Source: Bacteroidales bacterium
GTDB taxonomy: Bacteria > Bacteroidota > Bacteroidia > Bacteroidales > JAIPAP01
NCBI GenBank assembly: GCA_021740045.1
Contig: JAIPAP010000022.1
Location: 1-41,440, forward strand
DNA: 41,440 nucleotides
Reading direction: 5' to 3'
Shown: positions 1 through 10,082 of the stretch, piece by piece
Layout of the letters: every line of letters begins with the position of its first letter
Position numbering within the stretch: the stretch's first letter is position 1
Position numbers and translations under genes: made by a program
Notes under the pieces: model-generated
What the model was told of the DNA's origin: nothing
What the model saw: only the letters and a program-made list of their open reading frames with translations
The model's database searches: none

Positions 1-444
1 GAATACCGGTTCCATGTTGGCATTGGTGATGCGCACATGTTTCATACGGTCTTCTTCTTTGGCCTTACGGGTCAACTCATGCTTTTTAATAACATCATTC
101 AGGTAATCGTCAACCGATGCACAACCAACAATACCATATTGGGTTTTTTCCCCCATGGTTTGGGCATAAACATAGAGATGCTCCTTATTATCCGGTACCA
201 GCCAGCCCTGGGCCTGGAACTTTTCAAAATTCTCTTTGGCCTTATCATAAACAGGCTGGGAATGAACATCGATATCTTCGGGCAGATCGATTTCGGGCTT
301 AATAATGTGCAACAACGAGTATGGATTACCCTCTGCCTCTTCTCGCGCTTCCTGCGAATTAAGCACGTCATAAGGACGTGAAGCAACTTTGCTTGCCAAT
401 TCCTTTGGCGGCCTTATGCCTTTAAATGGTTTTAATACAGCCAT
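1..444 (-). CDS. DUF1015 family protein, N-terminal part (runs off the left edge)
   Basis: Not in the ORF track because it is truncated. Reverse-strand reading from the CAT at 442-444 gives MAVLKPFKGIRPPKELASKVASRPYDVLNSQEAREEAEGNPYSLLHIIKPEID..., typical of the DUF1015 family next to serA/serC in Bacteroidetes. Confidence 0.9.
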   Translation of the reverse strand, partial: MAVLKPFKGIRPPKELASKVASRPYDVLNSQEAREEAEGNPYSLLHIIKPEIDLPEDIDVHSQPVYDKAKENFEKFQAQGWLVPDNKEHLYVYAQTMGEKTQYGIVGCASVDDYLNDVIKKHELTRKAKEEDRMKHVRITNANMEPVF

Positions 445-561
445 ATTCTTCTTTTTTGAGATGGTTTAATGATTCCGGCTGCAAATTTAACCGTTTGTAA
501 CAGAACTTGCAGAAAAAAACATGATAGAAATAAAATGAACTCCCAATTTTCACCTGTGGGT

Positions 562-975
562 TTAGTCAGCATCCATATTCTGATGATTTTGGTGGCTTCG
601 TTGCAGCGAGCCAATCAAAGCCCCTATCATCTTGGTCATTTCCATTAGTTGATTACGTGAAATTTCTTCATCCTCCTCATTGATATAATCCCTTTTTGCT
701 GCCAGGTAAGTTAGCACAACACATTCACGTATGGCACTTTTGGCCATCTTCAAATAATAGATAAACTGGCTTTTGTTTCTAGCTGAACCCTCGGCCACGT
801 TAATGGATATGTCCCGGGCAACAGTGGAAAAGCGTTCGGCCAATCCGTTCCGTTCATTTTTGGGAAATTTCTCGATAATGGTGTTAATCCAATCAGCATA
901 ATCGATGGACTTGTGATAGATCCTTAGATCTTCAAAACGAAAAAAGGTTACCGACCTGTCAAGTTCCTGTTCCAT
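562..975 (-). CDS. four-helix bundle protein (23S rRNA intervening-sequence / S23-like family)
   Basis: 137 aa; FEDLRIYHKSIDYADWINTIIEKFPKNERNGLAERFSTVARDISINVAEGSARNKSQFIYYLKMAKSAIRE is the family signature. Confidence 0.88.
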   Translation of the reverse strand: MEQELDRSVTFFRFEDLRIYHKSIDYADWINTIIEKFPKNERNGLAERFSTVARDISINVAEGSARNKSQFIYYLKMAKSAIRECVVLTYLAAKRDYINEEDEEISRNQLMEMTKMIGALIGSLQRSHQNHQNMDAD

Positions 976-1247
976 ATTAGTGCAGTGTTTTGGTGTAACA
1001 TAACAATTAGTTTATATGTTAATAGACTGAAAGTGACCATTTTCTTGTAATTCTCTGAAATATTTTCCCTAACTTCTTGACGTAAATGTAAGAAAATATA
1101 ATTTACTAATCAATAGTACCAGAAAATTTTTTGTGGTTATTTAAGATTTTGATGTGGAAATTTATGTTTTGTTTAACTTAATCGGTTAATATTCAACAAA
1201 CATAGCAATAAGATATTTTTATATAAATCACTTTATAAATAAAAAAA

Positions 1248-1271
1248 AAGCCTGCCGGGGAGACAGGCTTT
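1248..1271 (-). terminator. intrinsic terminator of the serC-serA unit
   Basis: Minus strand: AAGCCTG-tctccccgg-CAGGCTT followed by a long T run (A9 on plus at 1241-1249). Confidence 0.8.
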
Positions 1272-1291
1272 AAAATCAAATTAATATTTAA

Positions 1292-2215
1292 TTACTTATT
1301 GACCTGAAATGTATTGTCGCCTTTTTCAAAGTACCCGATAATTTGATTAATGGCAGCAATACCGGCATTAATATTGGCTTCGGAGGTTTGTGCTCCCATT
1401 TTCTTAGGTGTCCAGAAATACCGGCCATCATATTTCCCGGCTATTTCTTCTTTGCAATCCGGGGCTATGTCGGTGATATAGTGAAAATCATCGCGTTCAG
1501 CGAAAACCTTCTTTAACCCTTCCTCATCAATTACTTCTTTCCGGGCTGTATTCACCAGGGTAGCCCCCTTGGGCATTTTGTTCAGCATATCGAAATTGAT
1601 GGATCTTTTGGTTTTTTCATTAGCCGGAATGTGCAGGGAAATATACTGGCATGTGCTGTATAGTTCCTCGGCCGTATTCAAGGCCTCTACGCCATCTTTT
1701 TCAATAATTGACTTATCGATGAAGGGATCAAAAGCATAAACCGCCATGCCGAATCCCCGGGCAATTTCGGCAACCAATTTACCTACATTGCCATAGGCAT
1801 GAATACCCAGGGTTTTGCCACGGAGTTCCGTTCCGGCCTTTCCGTTGAAATGATTCCGGGCATGATAAACCATCATTCCCAATGCCAGTTCGGCTACTGC
1901 ATTGGAATTCTGGCCGGGGGTATTCATAACCACCACACCTTTTTCCGAGGCTGCTTCCAAGTCGACATTATCATAACCGGCACCACCGCGTACTACGATT
2001 TTAAGGTTTTTACCTGCCTCGATCACTTCCCGTGTCACCTTATCACTTCGGATGATCAAAGCATCTGCGTCTTTAACAGCATCAATCAGTTCCGACTGAT
2101 CGCCGTATTTTTCCAGCAACTGGAATTCATATCCCTGATTGGCTGCCTTTTCCTTGATGTTTTCCACCGCTTCAGGGTGAAAAGGCTTAACCGTTGCAAC
2201 TAATATCTTTTTCAT
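1292..2215 (-). CDS. serA: D-3-phosphoglycerate dehydrogenase / 2-hydroxyacid dehydrogenase
   Basis: 307 aa; IVVRGGAGYDNVDLEAASEKGVVVMNTPGQNSNAVAELALGMM, NAD-binding fold and HIPANEKTKRSI; directly downstream of serC. Confidence 0.92.
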   Translation of the reverse strand: MKKILVATVKPFHPEAVENIKEKAANQGYEFQLLEKYGDQSELIDAVKDADALIIRSDKVTREVIEAGKNLKIVVRGGAGYDNVDLEAASEKGVVVMNTPGQNSNAVAELALGMMVYHARNHFNGKAGTELRGKTLGIHAYGNVGKLVAEIARGFGMAVYAFDPFIDKSIIEKDGVEALNTAEELYSTCQYISLHIPANEKTKRSINFDMLNKMPKGATLVNTARKEVIDEEGLKKVFAERDDFHYITDIAPDCKEEIAGKYDGRYFWTPKKMGAQTSEANINAGIAAINQIIGYFEKGDNTFQVNK

Positions 2216-2290
2216 AAGCTTTTGGTTTTTTGGTTCTGAAGAAGAAGCCAGGACAATTTTTATCCTGGCTTATTATCAATTTAGTATCGA

Positions 2291-3361
2291 TTAATGTTTC
2301 TTTTCAAAATCCTGCATAATAGCTATCAATGCCTCAACACTTTCTTTAGGCATAGCATTGTAAATGGATGCCCTGAAACCGCCTACCGACCGGTGACCTT
2401 TAACGCCCACCATGTTATGCTCAGTTGCAAAGTTGAGGAATTCCTTCTCGAGTTCCTGGTATTCATCATTCATCACAAAGGTTACATTCATAATCGAACG
2501 ATCTTCCTTGTTTGGTACCGTGCCCTGGAATAACTTATTACGCTCGATTTCCTCATACAGCATGTTAGCCTTTTCGAGATTGATCTTTTCCATCTCCTTA
2601 ACACCACCCATATTTTTTAGCCAGCGTAAAGTGTGTAGTGCAGCATAAATGGGAAGCACAGGAGGCGTATTAAACAAGGATTCCTTTTTGATATGGGTGT
2701 TGTAATCGAGCATGGTAGGAATTTGACGATCAACATTGCCCAGAATATCATTTTTAATGATCACGAACGTAACCCCCGCAGGAGCAAGGTTTTTTTGTGC
2801 ACCACCATAAATGATCGCATACTTGGATACATCTACCGGGCGGCTGAAGATATCTGATGACATATCGGCTACCAGGGGAATATTTACATCATAGTCTTCC
2901 CTGATTTCGGTACCATAAATAGTGTTGTTGGTCGTAATATGGAAATAATCGGCATCGGCGGGTACGGTATATCCCCTGGGGATGTAGTTGAAGTTCTTAT
3001 CTTTTGAAGACCCCACTTCATCTACTTCACCAAATAAATGGGCTTCTTTGATGGCCTTGGTGGCCCATGAGCCCGTATTCAGATACGCAGACTTTTTGTT
3101 CATCAGGTTGTAAGGAACCATGCAAAACTGCAAGCTGGCGCCTCCACCCAAAAACAGCACCGAATAACCATCGGGAATGTTCAGCAATTCCTTAAACAAT
3201 TGCTGGGCTTCCTGGATAATCGCTGTGAATTCCTTGCTGCGGTGGGATATCTCCATAACCGACAGCCCGATGTTATCGAGGTTTTTTACACCTTTTGCGG
3301 TTTCTTCAATAGTGAAATCAGGAAGAATTGAAGGCCCTGCATAAAAATTATGTTTCTTCAT
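2291..3361 (-). CDS. serC: phosphoserine aminotransferase
   Basis: 356 aa; [73 protein letters not shown]. Confidence 0.96.
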   Translation of the reverse strand: MKKHNFYAGPSILPDFTIEETAKGVKNLDNIGLSVMEISHRSKEFTAIIQEAQQLFKELLNIPDGYSVLFLGGGASLQFCMVPYNLMNKKSAYLNTGSWATKAIKEAHLFGEVDEVGSSKDKNFNYIPRGYTVPADADYFHITTNNTIYGTEIREDYDVNIPLVADMSSDIFSRPVDVSKYAIIYGGAQKNLAPAGVTFVIIKNDILGNVDRQIPTMLDYNTHIKKESLFNTPPVLPIYAALHTLRWLKNMGGVKEMEKINLEKANMLYEEIERNKLFQGTVPNKEDRSIMNVTFVMNDEYQELEKEFLNFATEHNMVGVKGHRSVGGFRASIYNAMPKESVEALIAIMQDFEKKH

Positions 3362-3496
3362 AGTTATAAAGTTTTATGGTTTGATTAATGTTTTTGATAT
3401 ACATTAACTGTTGTGATTACCGTAACAAAAGTAAAATAATTTGAATGATTAATGGAAATATAGCCGATAATTTTAGATGTTTGAGTACACGGGGAA

Positions 3497-4456
3497 TCAT
3501 TCGGGTGGGAGCAAACCTTCTTCAGGTTCTCCTTCCTTTTGGGGGGCTTTTTGCTGACGGTCAGACGTTTTTACAGGAATATCGGCATGATAGACCCAAA
3601 AGCCATTTTTAAGCAAAAAAGCGTTATACTGCGATGATTCCGGTACATAATAGCGATAATCGTTTTTCAGATTGGGGTTGAGCGGAACCAGATGGTCGAA
3701 TACAATGGCTTTGAAGGGTTTGGTTTTGGGTCCGAATAAGCCTTTTTTGGCTACCGGTAAGTCTAGCGAAGGTTCATATTTTACGCCCATAGTAGCCTGG
3801 CCTGAGTAATTGAATACAATTCGAAGCGGCCCACGGTTTTCCGGATATTGCCTGAAAACCGGAGCACCAAAAATAGCCTTACCCTGTTCATCGAACCATA
3901 ACACATCAATCACCTTACGGGTGATGCGTGGGGTATAACCATCCCAACCCAGCAAGGTGTAGTAGTTTTTATCACCGGCCCGGTGTTCGATCAATGCATA
4001 ATAATGTGCTCCATACCATTTGCCGGCATGCAGTTGTTCTTCTTCGGGCTGGGTGATGCTGGAGGAGTGGTCTTTTAACAGGATCAGCCTGGTGGAATCG
4101 CGGTTGATTTTTTGCTGGATGAAACCGTAATATTGGAACTTCCCGTTATCCAGGGGCATATTCCAGTTGAAAATACGAAAACTGCCGTCGGGCGAAGCTA
4201 TGCGTGCAATGGTTTCCAGGCTGTCAAAAGCATAGCTGAACGATCCGGGTGTTTGCAGGTTTTCTTTAAGGTAACGCATAAACAACTGGTTAGCTTCTTT
4301 CCGAAGACTATCCGACGGAGCATTCAAAATGAGGGGTGCCACTTTGGCAAGGGAATCTTCTGCCTGTTGAAATGACTGTCCGTAATTTGTATATGGAATA
4401 ACCGTTAATAAAGATGCAATAATGATAAGCTTGGTAAACCTACATAACATTTCCAT
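3497..4456 (-). CDS. exported protein of unknown function
   Basis: 319 aa ORF with an N-terminal hydrophobic signal-like segment; long open frame, no confident family. Confidence 0.75.
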   Translation of the reverse strand: MEMLCRFTKLIIIASLLTVIPYTNYGQSFQQAEDSLAKVAPLILNAPSDSLRKEANQLFMRYLKENLQTPGSFSYAFDSLETIARIASPDGSFRIFNWNMPLDNGKFQYYGFIQQKINRDSTRLILLKDHSSSITQPEEEQLHAGKWYGAHYYALIEHRAGDKNYYTLLGWDGYTPRITRKVIDVLWFDEQGKAIFGAPVFRQYPENRGPLRIVFNYSGQATMGVKYEPSLDLPVAKKGLFGPKTKPFKAIVFDHLVPLNPNLKNDYRYYVPESSQYNAFLLKNGFWVYHADIPVKTSDRQQKAPQKEGEPEEGLLPPE

Positions 4457-4597
4457 ATCTGTGTCCGGGTTTGCTTTTAGTAGTAATTAAACGTACCTGC
4501 CAGGGCTTTATTTTAGCAGCTCGGCTGTCTGCTTGTCTTGAGAACGCTTTTGGAGCCGGGCAACAAAGTGGCTTCAAATATGTTTTGAATAAAAGAT

Positions 4598-5680
4598 ATG
4601 ATGCCTATGAGCAGATTGAGGAAAACCATATCGACACTGGCGACCACCGGGATGCTTTTTCACCACCTGGCAAAGGAGCAAGCCCCAGAGGGCGATCCGC
4701 GAATGGCTGAATACTTTTCCCGCATCAACCGGCAAATTAATGAGGAATACCTCTTCAATGCTTGGTTTACCCCTTATCAAATCCGCATTGCTCTGCAATC
4801 ATTAGCCATGAGTCTCCAACAGCGTCATATTGAAAATTGGATTACTCCCTATCTTCATAAAATAGCATCTTCGAGTCCCAGGCGCGTGGCGCTTATCCCC
4901 AAACCCACTGCACCCATGGAGGAATTCAGAGAAATGGCAACCATATTGCTTACCGGAAACACCTTATTGCTTCGGCTGGTGCCTGAAAATAAGCGGATCA
5001 TAAAAACAGTGGTTGAATTCATGCAGGCTGTCGACCCTGATATGGGTTATATGATCAACCTTTACGAAGAAAAGCTTCCTGACTTCGATGCCGTAATTGC
5101 CACCCGAGCACACAATGACAAAGGTTATTTTAAGGCATACCTGCAAAAATACCCCCATTGGCTCCGTCATAAGCTTCCCGGAATAGCTGTTTTAAGTGGT
5201 AATGAAACCGATGAACAAGTACAAAAACTGGGGATGGATGTACTCCTGTATTTTGGTCTGGCCGAGCATAGCATCTCCAAAATATTCATACCCAATGATC
5301 TTAAGCCGGATCGTATTGTTAATAACTGGCAGGTTTATAGCTACCTCGGCGATCATGATAAATATCGTAACAACTATGATTATCATAAATCGATCTACCT
5401 GGTAAACCGCATCCCTTTTTATGACAATGGTTTTGTGATGCTTAAAGAGGATAAGGCAAACATTTCGCCCACTGGGGTGGTATACTTTGAGTACTATGAT
5501 AATCAGGAACAGCTTCAACATAGAATTCGGAAAATGGAGGAAGCGATCAGTTGCGTGGTTTCGGAAACGAATAGTTATGAAAATGCCTTACCAATTGGTA
5601 AGTCTCACTTTCCCCGGTGGGACCAATGGCGATTGGGGTATAAACTGCTTGAATTCCTTTTGGAACAGGCGAAGGCATAG
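4598..5680 (+). CDS. acyl-CoA reductase (LuxC-like)
   Basis: 360 aa; FTPYQIRIALQSLAMSL, GNTLLLRLVPENKRI, LFGLAEHSISKIFIPND-like segment, ENALPIGKSHFPRWDQW. Matches the Bacteroidetes acyl-CoA reductase type commonly next to serC. The true start may be a nearby Met. Confidence 0.8.
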   Translation: MMPMSRLRKTISTLATTGMLFHHLAKEQAPEGDPRMAEYFSRINRQINEEYLFNAWFTPYQIRIALQSLAMSLQQRHIENWITPYLHKIASSSPRRVALIPKPTAPMEEFREMATILLTGNTLLLRLVPENKRIIKTVVEFMQAVDPDMGYMINLYEEKLPDFDAVIATRAHNDKGYFKAYLQKYPHWLRHKLPGIAVLSGNETDEQVQKLGMDVLLYFGLAEHSISKIFIPNDLKPDRIVNNWQVYSYLGDHDKYRNNYDYHKSIYLVNRIPFYDNGFVMLKEDKANISPTGVVYFEYYDNQEQLQHRIRKMEEAISCVVSETNSYENALPIGKSHFPRWDQWRLGYKLLEFLLEQAKA

Positions 5681-5739
5681 AATAATTTTGAATGATGATC
5701 GTTTTTAACAAAAATTTGTTAAAGAAATCCAATGAGGTT

Positions 5740-5781
5740 TTTGTATAATAGGGAAAAACATTTAATTTTGCACCCTCAAAA
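5740..5781 (+). promoter_or_regulatory. Bacteroidetes-type promoter and start of leader of rpmE2
   Basis: TTTG (5740-5743), 19-nt spacer, TAATTTTG (5763-5770) matches the TTTG / TAnnTTTG consensus; followed by CACCCTCAAAA. Confidence 0.6.
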
Positions 5782-5796
5782 ATAAAGGGAATCAAA

Positions 5797-6075
5797 ATGA
5801 AAAAAGACATTCATCCGAAGGATTACAGATTGGTTGTTTTTAAAGATATGTCAAACGACTATAGCTTTGTCACGCGTTCAACTGTGGAAACCAAAGATAA
5901 GATTACGTGGGAAGATGGTAAGGAATATCCGCTGGTTAAGTTGGAGATATCCCATACTTCACATCCTTATTTTACCGGTAAGATGAAGCTTGTCGATACC
6001 GCAGGGCGTGTGGATAAGTTTAAGAATCGTTACAAAAAGCACTACGAGAAACGGTCGCAACAAGACAGTAAATAA
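5797..6075 (+). CDS. rpmE2: 50S ribosomal protein L31 type B
   Basis: 92 aa; [62 protein letters not shown], no CxxC. Confidence 0.97.
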   Translation: MKKDIHPKDYRLVVFKDMSNDYSFVTRSTVETKDKITWEDGKEYPLVKLEISHTSHPYFTGKMKLVDTAGRVDKFKNRYKKHYEKRSQQDSK

Positions 6076-6104
6076 GGACTGGATCAATACTTTATATAAA
6101 TTCA

Positions 6105-6131
6105 AATCCCGGATATATTCGGGATTTTTTT
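6105..6131 (+). terminator. intrinsic terminator after rpmE2
   Basis: AATCCCG-gatatatt-CGGGATT followed by TTTTTT. Confidence 0.8.
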
Positions 6132-6254
6132 GTTTGTACATGCCTGTGAAGTTTGCTTTATAAGTTAATTTCCAATAAATTAAGGAATAATGCAGCTTAG
6201 TATTTCAGCAATTTATACTTTTGAACTGAATATGTAAAACAAAAACCATTAGTA

Positions 6255-7442
6255 ATGAATTACATCCTGTTCGACGATTCAACACGTGATAATTTTCTTC
6301 CGCTGGTATTTATGCGGCCAATGGCCGATATGCGTTTTGGCATTCTCACTTTTCGCGAGAAATGGGAATATATGCTCAAAACCAAAACATCCACGCTTAC
6401 CGAAAGCTATCTTTCCAAGAAATTCCCCATTGTTAAGGAAGAAACGAACATCCTAATAAACGGGACTGTAGCGCCCAGCCGTGAGCTTATTGATGAGATC
6501 CATAAATTGGATTCCAACCAGGCGCTTATTTACAACGAATGTATAATTGCCATGAACCTTTCGGGGCAAGACCTGGAGAAGGGGGCCAGCCGGGATGCAG
6601 GGCGTATTGAGGAGTTCAACCTGAATATGGACCTGTTGATCATAAACAACTCATGGGACCTGTTTGCATTGAATAAAAAGGCCATTGAGCATGATTTTGC
6701 TATGTTGACCGGCGGAAGGAAATCGCAAACAATTAGTCCGAGTAATAATGTAACCGGTATTGATAAGATATTTCTGGAAGAAGGGGCCCGGGTAGAGTTT
6801 GCCACTCTAAATGCTTCCAATGGCCCCATCTATATTGGTAAAGATGCCGAAATTATGGAAGGATCAATGATCAGGGGGCCACTGGCCATGAATGAGCACT
6901 CGGTAACGAAAATGGGAGCAAAAATTTATGGACCGACTACCCTGGGTCCTCATGTGAAGGTAGGTGGCGAGGTGAATAACTGTGTTTTCTTTGGCTATTC
7001 CAATAAAGCACATGACGGATTCCTGGGCAACTCAGTGATCGCTGAATGGTGTAACCTGGGAGCCGACACCAACAACTCCAACCTTAAAAACACCTATGAT
7101 GATGTTAAGCTTTGGAGTTACAAGGATAAAACTTTTGTTAATACCGGTTTGCAGTTTTGTGGCTTGATCATGGGCGATCATTCCAAATGTGGCATCAATA
7201 CCATGTTTAACACCGGAACAGTGGTTGGGGTGAATGCCAATATTTTCGGAGCCGGATTTCAGCGTAATTTCATTTCCTCGTTTTCATGGGGCGGAACAAG
7301 CGGGTTTAAGCCTTATCGCCTCGAAAAAGCTTATCAGGTGGCCGAGGCCGTTTATGAACGCAGGCACAAAGATTTTGATGATATTGAAAAAGAAATTATG
7401 CGAGCCGTTTATGATATGACTATTGCCAATAAACAAATCTAA
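6255..7442 (+). CDS. GlmU-like putative sugar nucleotidyltransferase with left-handed beta-helix domain
   Basis: 395 aa; MNYILFDDSTRDNFLPLVFMRPMADMRFGI and hexapeptide-like repeats (IYIGKDAEIMEGSMIRGPLAMNEHSVTKMGAKIYGPTTLGPHVKVGGEV). Confidence 0.88.
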   Translation: MNYILFDDSTRDNFLPLVFMRPMADMRFGILTFREKWEYMLKTKTSTLTESYLSKKFPIVKEETNILINGTVAPSRELIDEIHKLDSNQALIYNECIIAMNLSGQDLEKGASRDAGRIEEFNLNMDLLIINNSWDLFALNKKAIEHDFAMLTGGRKSQTISPSNNVTGIDKIFLEEGARVEFATLNASNGPIYIGKDAEIMEGSMIRGPLAMNEHSVTKMGAKIYGPTTLGPHVKVGGEVNNCVFFGYSNKAHDGFLGNSVIAEWCNLGADTNNSNLKNTYDDVKLWSYKDKTFVNTGLQFCGLIMGDHSKCGINTMFNTGTVVGVNANIFGAGFQRNFISSFSWGGTSGFKPYRLEKAYQVAEAVYERRHKDFDDIEKEIMRAVYDMTIANKQI

Positions 7443-7548
7443 GGAATGATGCTGCTTTTGATGGCAAGCAATTATGGCAGAATATTTGAACAAGCCGGGT
7501 TCAATTACGCGTTTCTAAATAAATTGACAAACTGACACAAAAGACGAA

Positions 7549-10011
7549 ATGGGAAATCCGATGGATCCAAATAACAATTTCAAATCACTATCCGACTTAA
7601 TTGAAGGCGAAGCCGAATTTGTACCTTTATTATCGCAGGAAGATGAGGACCGTATTAATGCGGAGAAGATACCAGATAGCTTACCTATACTGCCGTTGCG
7701 AAATACGGTTTTATTTCCGGGAGTGGTCATCCCCTTGACGGTTGGGCGCGATAAATCCATCAACCTGATACGCGAGGCTTACCAGGGCAATAAAACCATA
7801 GGGGTAGTGGCCCAGCGAGATGCCAAAATAGAGAACCCCAAACCCGAAGACTTACACGAGGTAGGCACTGTAGCCCAGATCATGAAACTCCTCCACATGC
7901 CCGACGGGAGCAATACTGCCATTATCCAGGGAAAAAAGCGTTTTAAGATCGAGGAGATCGTGCAGGAAAAACCCTATTTTGCTGCGCAGGTATCCGAATA
8001 TGATTCACCAAAATCCGTGGAAAGGGATAAAAAGTTTTATGCCCTCATCGATTCCATAAAAGACCTCTCCAATCAAATCATCAAGTTATCTCCTAATATC
8101 CCTTCTGAAGCTTCGGTAGCGATCAAGAGCATCGAAAGCCCGGTGTTCTTGATCAATTTTGTAGCTTCCAACCTCAATACCGAGATATTTGAAAAGCAGA
8201 AGCTGTTGGAAATATCCGATATCAACGAGCGGGCCAACCTTGTATTATCGCTTCTTACCAAGGAGCTTCAAATGCTCGAATTGAAAAACCAGATCCAGGA
8301 CAAGGTTAAAACCGATATCGATAAACAGCAACGAAACTATCTGCTCAACCAGCAACTCAAGACCATCCAGGAAGAACTAGGTGAAAGTCCTTCCCAGCAG
8401 GAAACAGATGAGTTGAAGAAAAAAGCCGAAAAGAAAAAATGGAGTAAGGAGGTTAAGGAAACCTTCGATAAGGAGCTGGCTAAACTGGAACGTATGAATC
8501 CGGCGGCTGTTGAATATTCCATTCAGCTTAATTATCTCAATGTATTGGTAGACCTTCCCTGGAATGAATACACCGAAGATAATTTCGATATCAAGAAAGC
8601 CGAGGAAGTCCTCGATCAGGATCACTACGGGCTGGAAAAGGTGAAAGAACGTATTGTGGAGTATTTGGCCGTGCTCAAGCTGAAAGGCGATATGCGTTCT
8701 CCTATTTTATGCCTGATGGGCCCGCCCGGTGTGGGTAAAACATCTCTTGGAAAATCTGTGGCCAAAGCTGTTGGCAGAAATTACATCCGAATGTCTTTGG
8801 GTGGCTTGCGGGATGAAGCTGAAATACGGGGGCATCGCAAAACTTATATCGGCGCCATGCCCGGCCGCATAATCCAGAGTATCCGGAGGGCCAAATCGGC
8901 CAACCCGGTTTTTGTACTCGATGAAATCGATAAAGTGATCGGCGGCAATATTAATGGCGATCCGGCATCGGCCTTATTGGAGGTACTCGACCCGGAGCAA
9001 AACAAATCATTTTATGACAACTTTCTCGAAACTGAATTCGATCTTTCCAAAGTCATGTTTATTGCCACGGCCAATACCCTTAACACGGTGCATCCGGCCT
9101 TGCGCGACAGGATGGAGGTGATTAATATCAGCGGTTACCTGGTGGAGGAAAAAATTGAAATTGCCCGCCGCCATCTAGTACCCAAGCAACTTCGTGAGCA
9201 TGGAGTAAAACAGAACCAGCTTACTTTTACCAAAAAACTCCTCGATAAGCTCATCGACGATTACACCCGCGAATCCGGGGTGCGTATGCTGGATAAGTAT
9301 TTGGCCAAGATCATCCGGAATAAGGCCCGGTACATTGTTACCAATGATTCTTACAAGAAAAGCGTGGATGAAGAAGACCTCAAAAAGATACTTGGCCCGC
9401 CCCGGTATCAGCAGGAACGAGATACTACACACTTGGTTCCCGGTGTAGCGGTTGGTTTGGCCTGGACAGCCGTGGGAGGGGAGATCCTTTTTGTGGAGGC
9501 CAGCCTGAGTAAAGGCAAAGGCAACCTCTCTATGACCGGTAACCTGGGCGATGTAATGAAAGAATCGGCTACCATTGCCTTTGAATATCTTAAGTCGCAT
9601 TCGGGTATTTTGGAGATCGATCCGGATACCTTCTCCAAATGGAATGTCCACATTCACATTCCAGAAGGGGCCACACCTAAGGATGGTCCTTCGGCTGGGA
9701 TTACCATTTTTACGGCACTGGCATCGCTGTTTACCCAGCGGAAGGTGAAGGCCAAGCTGGCTATGACCGGCGAGATCACCTTGCGTGGAAAGGTGCTGCC
9801 GGTAGGGGGGATCAAGGAAAAGATATTGGCAGCCCGCCGGGCTAAGGCAAAGAATATCATCATGTCGGAAGACAATGAAAAAGACCTGGAAGACATTAAG
9901 CCTGAATACCTCGAAGGCCTGCATTTCCATTACGTCAATCAAATGATTGATGTAATCGATCTTGCACTTACCAGCGAAAAAGTTAAAGAACCGCTGAAGG
10001 TCGATAAATAG
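7549..10011 (+). CDS. lon: endopeptidase La (ATP-dependent Lon protease)
   Basis: 820 aa; GPPGVGKTSLGKSVAKAVGR Walker A, RDEAEIRGHRKTYIGAMPGRIIQ, catalytic PKDGPSAGITIFTAL. Confidence 0.98.
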   Translation: MGNPMDPNNNFKSLSDLIEGEAEFVPLLSQEDEDRINAEKIPDSLPILPLRNTVLFPGVVIPLTVGRDKSINLIREAYQGNKTIGVVAQRDAKIENPKPEDLHEVGTVAQIMKLLHMPDGSNTAIIQGKKRFKIEEIVQEKPYFAAQVSEYDSPKSVERDKKFYALIDSIKDLSNQIIKLSPNIPSEASVAIKSIESPVFLINFVASNLNTEIFEKQKLLEISDINERANLVLSLLTKELQMLELKNQIQDKVKTDIDKQQRNYLLNQQLKTIQEELGESPSQQETDELKKKAEKKKWSKEVKETFDKELAKLERMNPAAVEYSIQLNYLNVLVDLPWNEYTEDNFDIKKAEEVLDQDHYGLEKVKERIVEYLAVLKLKGDMRSPILCLMGPPGVGKTSLGKSVAKAVGRNYIRMSLGGLRDEAEIRGHRKTYIGAMPGRIIQSIRRAKSANPVFVLDEIDKVIGGNINGDPASALLEVLDPEQNKSFYDNFLETEFDLSKVMFIATANTLNTVHPALRDRMEVINISGYLVEEKIEIARRHLVPKQLREHGVKQNQLTFTKKLLDKLIDDYTRESGVRMLDKYLAKIIRNKARYIVTNDSYKKSVDEEDLKKILGPPRYQQERDTTHLVPGVAVGLAWTAVGGEILFVEASLSKGKGNLSMTGNLGDVMKESATIAFEYLKSHSGILEIDPDTFSKWNVHIHIPEGATPKDGPSAGITIFTALASLFTQRKVKAKLAMTGEITLRGKVLPVGGIKEKILAARRAKAKNIIMSEDNEKDLEDIKPEYLEGLHFHYVNQMIDVIDLALTSEKVKEPLKVDK

Positions 10012-10082
10012 CCGGGAATTTTCTTTATAAGATTATTATGAGCCTATACCGCCGGCAGCTCATGTTTTCCTATCTTTGACCC

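Noticed and set aside
9175-9942. 255-aa minus-strand ORF opposite lon
   Set aside because: Fully inside the conserved lon coding sequence on the other strand; composition looks like an antisense shadow ORF, no recognisable domain.
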